Assembly: GCA_016191985.1 (NCBI GenBank)
Contig: JACPVB010000166.1
Location: 1-9,777, forward strand
Direction of reading: 5' to 3'
Length of the DNA: 9,777 nt
From: Chloroflexota bacterium
GTDB lineage: Bacteria > Chloroflexota > Anaerolineae > Anaerolineales > Villigracilaceae
In this document: positions 7,355-9,777 of the stretch, piece after piece
How the letters are laid out: every line of letters starts with the position of its first letter
Numbering within the stretch: position 1 is the stretch's first letter
Position numbers and translations under genes: made by a program
Notes under the pieces: generated by a model
Told to the model about the DNA's origin: nothing
Seen by the model: only the letters and a program-made list of their open reading frames with translations
The model's database searches: none

Positions 7355-7414
7355 GTAAAGGCACAGCGGGACGATCCCTTGTCAAAGTCTTTGAATTATC
7401 CGCTGTGCCCCTAC
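7355..7414 (+). repeat. 60-bp palindromic repeat, tandem copy 2
   Basis: The left arm GTAAAGGCACAGCG (7355-7368) pairs with CGCTGTGCCCCTAC (7401-7414), with two mismatches where GG has become AA. The interior holds TCAAAG-T-CTTTGA. It has the same length and orientation as copy 1, separated by 11 bp (GATAAATAATG). Its right arm ends 23 bp before the neuA start codon and contains the GTG that would give a false longer start for that gene. Confidence 0.88.
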
Positions 7415-7437
7415 AATTAGATAAAATAAAAACAACA

Positions 7438-8664
7438 ATGACCGAAACCCTCGCCCTCATCCCCGCCCGCGGCGGTTCCAAAGGAATCCCGCGTAAGAAT
7501 ATTCGTTTATTCGCTGGCTATCCGTTGATTGCCTGGAGTATCGCCGCAGCAAAACGTTCTGCGTCGGTGACTCGCGTCATCGTCTCAACGGATGATGAGG
7601 AAATTGCAGCGGTTGCCCGCCAGTGGGGAGCCGAGACTCCCTTCCTGCGCCCCATTGAACTGGCACAGGATAAGACCACCGACCTGCCCGTTTTTGAACA
7701 TGCGCTCAAATGGCTGGAGGATGTGGAAGGGTATCGCCCTGAGACTGTGGTGCAGTTGCGCCCAACTTCCCCCATCCGCCCGAAAAACATGGTGGATGAA
7801 GCCGTGCATATTCTGTTGAATCACAAAGATGCGGATTGCGTGCGCGGCGTTGTGCCCGCCGCGCAAAATCCCTTCAAGATGTGGCGTTTCAATGGCGACG
7901 AAAAACCATTAGATCCATTGCTCGAAGTGGACGGAATCCCCGAACCTTACAATGCGCCGCGCCAAATCCTGCCACCCGTCTACTGGCAGACGGGACATAT
8001 TGACGCGATCCGTGCCTTGACCATTGTCAACAAGAAATCCCTCACAGGCGATGTCATCTACCCGTTGATAATCGACTCAAAATATACAGTGGATATCGAC
8101 ACCCTGCCTGACTGGGCAAAATATGAAGCGCTAGTCTACAGCGGGTTGGAAATGGTCACACCGGGCACTGCGCGCCGCCTCATGCCTGAGACAGTCAAAA
8201 TGATCATCTGTGATTTTGACGGCGTGGTGACGAATAATCTTGTGTTGACCGATGAGAATGGCAAGGAAACCGTCTCTGCCTCGCGCAGTGACAGTATGCA
8301 CATCAAGACCCTGCGTGAGAAGGGCATCGAAGTGATGATCCTCTCCTCGGAACCGAATCCCGTCGTCAAAGCGCGGGCGAAAAAGATGGGGGTGGAGGCA
8401 ATGCACGGGATTGGGATGCAAGACAAGGGTAGGGTGATGCGTGAAGTCCTCGAGCAGAAAAATATCAAAGCGGAGCATGTCATCTATGTTGGCAACGATC
8501 TCAACGATCTTCCATGCTTTGAGATCGCGGGCTGGTCTGTGGCGGTGGCGGATGCGTATCCCGAAGTCCTCCGCGCGGCGGATTATGTGTTATCGAGAAA
8601 AGGCGGGCATGGGGCGATTCGAGAATTGTGTGAATTAATTTTAAAAAATGTAATACCGACTTAA
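7438..8664 (+). CDS. neuA: CMP-nonulosonate (sialic-type) cytidylyltransferase fused to KdsC-like HAD phosphatase
   Basis: This 408-aa cytoplasmic enzyme has two domains. The N-terminal one (about 1-230) activates a nonulosonic acid with CTP; it shows the family signature IPARGGSKGIPRKN (8-21) and LRPTSPIRP. The C-terminal one (about 255-408) is a HAD phosphatase of the KdsC / 9-phosphate type: Asp259 and Asp261 in CDFDGVV, Ser303 in motif II, Lys330 in DKGR, and GNDLNDLP (352-359) as the metal motif. Both halves look intact. Such fusions occur in animal CMAS and in some bacterial CMP-sialate/KDN synthetases; a phosphatase here suggests the pathway runs through a phosphorylated sugar. The start is ATG 7438, just before the signature. 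The GTG at 7405 lies inside a repeat and is rejected. The leader is A-rich without a clear Shine-Dalgarno. neuB starts 26 bp after the stop. The exact sugar (Neu5Ac, KDN, legionaminic acid) is not resolved. Confidence 0.93.
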   Translation: MTETLALIPARGGSKGIPRKNIRLFAGYPLIAWSIAAAKRSASVTRVIVSTDDEEIAAVARQWGAETPFLRPIELAQDKTTDLPVFEHALKWLEDVEGYRPETVVQLRPTSPIRPKNMVDEAVHILLNHKDADCVRGVVPAAQNPFKMWRFNGDEKPLDPLLEVDGIPEPYNAPRQILPPVYWQTGHIDAIRALTIVNKKSLTGDVIYPLIIDSKYTVDIDTLPDWAKYEALVYSGLEMVTPGTARRLMPETVKMIICDFDGVVTNNLVLTDENGKETVSASRSDSMHIKTLREKGIEVMILSSEPNPVVKARAKKMGVEAMHGIGMQDKGRVMREVLEQKNIKAEHVIYVGNDLNDLPCFEIAGWSVAVADAYPEVLRAADYVLSRKGGHGAIRELCELILKNVIPT

Positions 8665-8675
8665 GTCGATATTAC
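8650..8675 (+). promoter_or_regulatory. 26-bp palindrome over the neuA stop codon, upstream of the neuB ribosome binding site
   Basis: GTAATA (8650-8655) and TATTAC (8670-8675) flank the perfect 12-bp palindrome CGACTTAAGTCG (8657-8668), with a single C/A mismatch pair between. The neuA TAA (8662-8664) lies in its centre, and the neuB Shine-Dalgarno AAGGAG starts 5 nt after its end. It could be an mRNA hairpin affecting neuB translation or mRNA processing, or a DNA operator. There is no T tract after it, so a terminator is unlikely. Confidence 0.55.
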
Positions 8676-8690
8676 TCACAAGGAGAAAAA

Positions 8691-9575
8691 ATGGCTCGTG
8701 AAATAAAGTTTGGAAATCGAATGATGGGTGATGGACATCCCGCATATGTGATCGCGGAGGTGGGGATCAATCACAATGGCGATTTGGATATTGCAAAAAA
8801 AATTATCGATGCGGCGGTGCATGCGGGCGCGGATGCGGTGAAGTTTCAGAAGCGCACGCCTGAAGTGTCCACGCCGCTTGGGCAGCAAAAACAAATGCGC
8901 GAAACTCCCTGGGGCTACATCACTTATTTGGATTATCGTTATAAGGTTGAATTTAGTGAAGAGCAGTATCGCGAGATCGACTGCTACTGCAAGGAAAAGA
9001 AAATCGATTGGATGGTCTCGGTGTGGGATGAACCGTCGGTGGATTTCATGGAGAAGTTTGATACGCCCGCATACAAAGTGCCGTCTGCTTCGCTCACCGA
9101 TCTCAACCTGCTGAAGCATGTTCGACAAACTGGCAAGCCCATCATCATTTCAACAGGCATGTCCACTATGCAGCAGATCCACAAAGGCGTGAATACCATT
9201 GGCGAGGAGAATCTCGTCATCATGCACTGCACCAGCACCTATCCCTGCGAGCCTGAGGAATTGAATCTCAAAATGATCGAGACCCTGCGCAAGGAATTCC
9301 CGAAAAACCCGATTGGATATTCCGGGCACGAAGTTGGGCTTGTGCCTTCTGCGGTTGCCATTGCGCTTGGCGCAACATCCATCGAACGTCACATCACCCT
9401 CGACCGCGCAATGTGGGGCAGTGACCAGGCCGCATCTGTAGAGCCGGGCGGCTTCGAGCGTTTGGTGAAATACATTCGCGTGACAGAGGCTTCGCTTGGG
9501 GATGGCGTGAAGAAAGTCTATGCAAGCGAACAATCGTCACTGAAGAAATTGCGCCGCATGAATGGCGAGGATTAG
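8691..9575 (+). CDS. neuB: NeuB-type nonulosonic acid synthase, short form without SAF domain
   Basis: This enzyme condenses PEP with an N-acetylhexosamine (or its 6-phosphate) to give a sialic-type nine-carbon acid. The 294-aa protein is a single TIM-barrel: IAEVGINHNGD (21-31), KFQKR (51-55), STGMST, MHCTSTYP (178-185), YSGHE with His213 and ERHITLD with His234. These two His match the Mn2+ ligands of meningococcal NeuB (His215/His236). The barrel is complete to its last helix, but the protein stops at GED where typical NeuB continues for about 50 more residues into an antifreeze-like SAF domain. No frameshift is evident, so this looks like a natural short subfamily. The start is supported by AAGGAG at 8680-8685, 5 nt before the ATG. 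It is probably translated from the same message as neuA. The substrate (ManNAc, ManNAc-6-P, mannose-6-P or a diacetamido sugar) is not resolved. Confidence 0.95.
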   Translation: MAREIKFGNRMMGDGHPAYVIAEVGINHNGDLDIAKKIIDAAVHAGADAVKFQKRTPEVSTPLGQQKQMRETPWGYITYLDYRYKVEFSEEQYREIDCYCKEKKIDWMVSVWDEPSVDFMEKFDTPAYKVPSASLTDLNLLKHVRQTGKPIIISTGMSTMQQIHKGVNTIGEENLVIMHCTSTYPCEPEELNLKMIETLRKEFPKNPIGYSGHEVGLVPSAVAIALGATSIERHITLDRAMWGSDQAASVEPGGFERLVKYIRVTEASLGDGVKKVYASEQSSLKKLRRMNGED

Positions 9576-9596
9576 TTTTATTAGTGATAAGAAATG

Positions 9597-9645
9597 AGTA
9601 ACGAGAGATGAGTTTCGAGTCTCTTGTTACTTGTTTCTCGTTACT
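9597..9645 (+). repeat. Competing inverted repeats downstream of neuB
   Basis: AGTAACGAGAGA (9597-9608) can pair with TCTCTTGTTACT (9620-9631) with one G-U, or its first 10 nt can pair perfectly with TCTCGTTACT (9636-9645). The two foldings exclude each other. The segment is 21 nt after the neuB stop and ends 11 nt before the next candidate start. It may be a terminator/attenuator or an intergenic repeat; TTTT occurs right after the second partner (9645-9648). Confidence 0.5.
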
Positions 9646-9656
9646 TTTCCTGAGAG

Positions 9657-9777
9657 ATGAAACAAATAAGCCTTTCACGTCAGTTCATTCGTAGACTTCG
9701 CCCCGCAGGAAAAACCTTGCAGGCGATGGCGCGCTGGAAGCGGTTTACATTCAACGAAGCGCCGCCCATTTTCGGCA
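9657..9777 (+). CDS. Start of an unidentified gene, cut by the window edge
   Basis: An open frame begins at ATG 9657 (M-K-Q-I-S-L-S-R-Q-F...) and stays open for 40 codons to the window end. GAGAG lies just before the ATG and is a poor match in spacing; the same strand and the position after neuB support a real gene. The N-terminus is basic (RQFIRRLR, RWKR) and the visible part ends in NEAPPIFG. No diagnostic motif is reached. The final stretch vaguely resembles the lead-in to the P-loop of some sulfotransferases, which would suit the upstream PAPS-forming enzyme, but that is speculation; a glycosyltransferase or other surface-glycan gene is as likely. Confidence 0.5.
   Translation, partial: MKQISLSRQFIRRLRPAGKTLQAMARWKRFTFNEAPPIFG

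Noticed and set aside
7284..7414. CRISPR array
   Set aside because: Only two 60-bp units with an 11-bp spacer, each with long terminal inverted repeats, and no cas gene; this is a palindromic repeat pair.
7405..7440. GTG at 7405 as neuA start
   Set aside because: It lies inside the right arm of repeat copy 2 and would add 11 residues before the conserved N-terminus; ATG 7438 fits the family.
7438..9575. KdsB-KdsC/KdsA pathway for Kdo instead of nonulosonic acid
   Set aside because: The cytidylyltransferase has the ARGGSKGIPRKN sialic-type signature, and the synthase has NeuB motifs (INHNGD, SGHE, ERHITLD) rather than those of KdsA.

Overview
The window is a 9.8 kb all-plus-strand stretch of bacterial chromosome. 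Base composition looks moderate (an estimate by eye, not computed). Two large multi-membrane GT-C-type proteins, an Aquifex-like Sat-CysC fusion, and many short palindromic intergenic repeats would fit an Anaerolineae-type Chloroflexota genome. That placement is inference from gene style only; there is no rRNA or other marker here.

Layout, left to right. (1) The 3' part of a Gfo/Idh/MocA-type sugar oxidoreductase, cut by the window edge. (2) A 671-aa membrane protein with a GT-C-like N-terminal half and a soluble C-terminal region. (3) A 159-bp leader holding a perfect inverted repeat, a TATAAT box and a degenerate palindromic repeat. (4) A bifunctional ATP sulfurylase/APS kinase, which makes PAPS. 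(5) A strong hairpin, then a 535-aa GT-C-type membrane glycosyltransferase whose gene carries a palindromic insertion read in frame. (6) A short-chain dehydrogenase/reductase. (7) A 159-bp gap filled by two tandem 60-bp palindromic repeats. (8) A CMP-nonulosonate cytidylyltransferase fused to a KdsC-like HAD phosphatase. (9) A NeuB-type nonulosonic acid synthase without a C-terminal SAF domain. (10) A spacer with competing hairpins, then the first 40 codons of an unidentified gene that runs off the end.

How it fits together. NeuB would condense PEP with a hexosamine or its 6-phosphate. The HAD domain could remove a phosphate, and the NeuA domain would activate the sugar as its CMP derivative. 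The SDR and the Gfo/Idh/MocA enzyme are candidates for tailoring or precursor steps, and the GT-C proteins for transfer from lipid-linked donors outside the membrane. Sat-CysC next to these genes could supply PAPS for sulfation of the same surface glycan, or could simply be sulfate assimilation. The most reportable points are this sialic-acid-like plus PAPS neighbourhood, the fused NeuA-phosphatase with a short NeuB, and the several families of palindromic repeats, one of them inside a coding sequence. No CRISPR array, transposase, tRNA or rRNA was seen.
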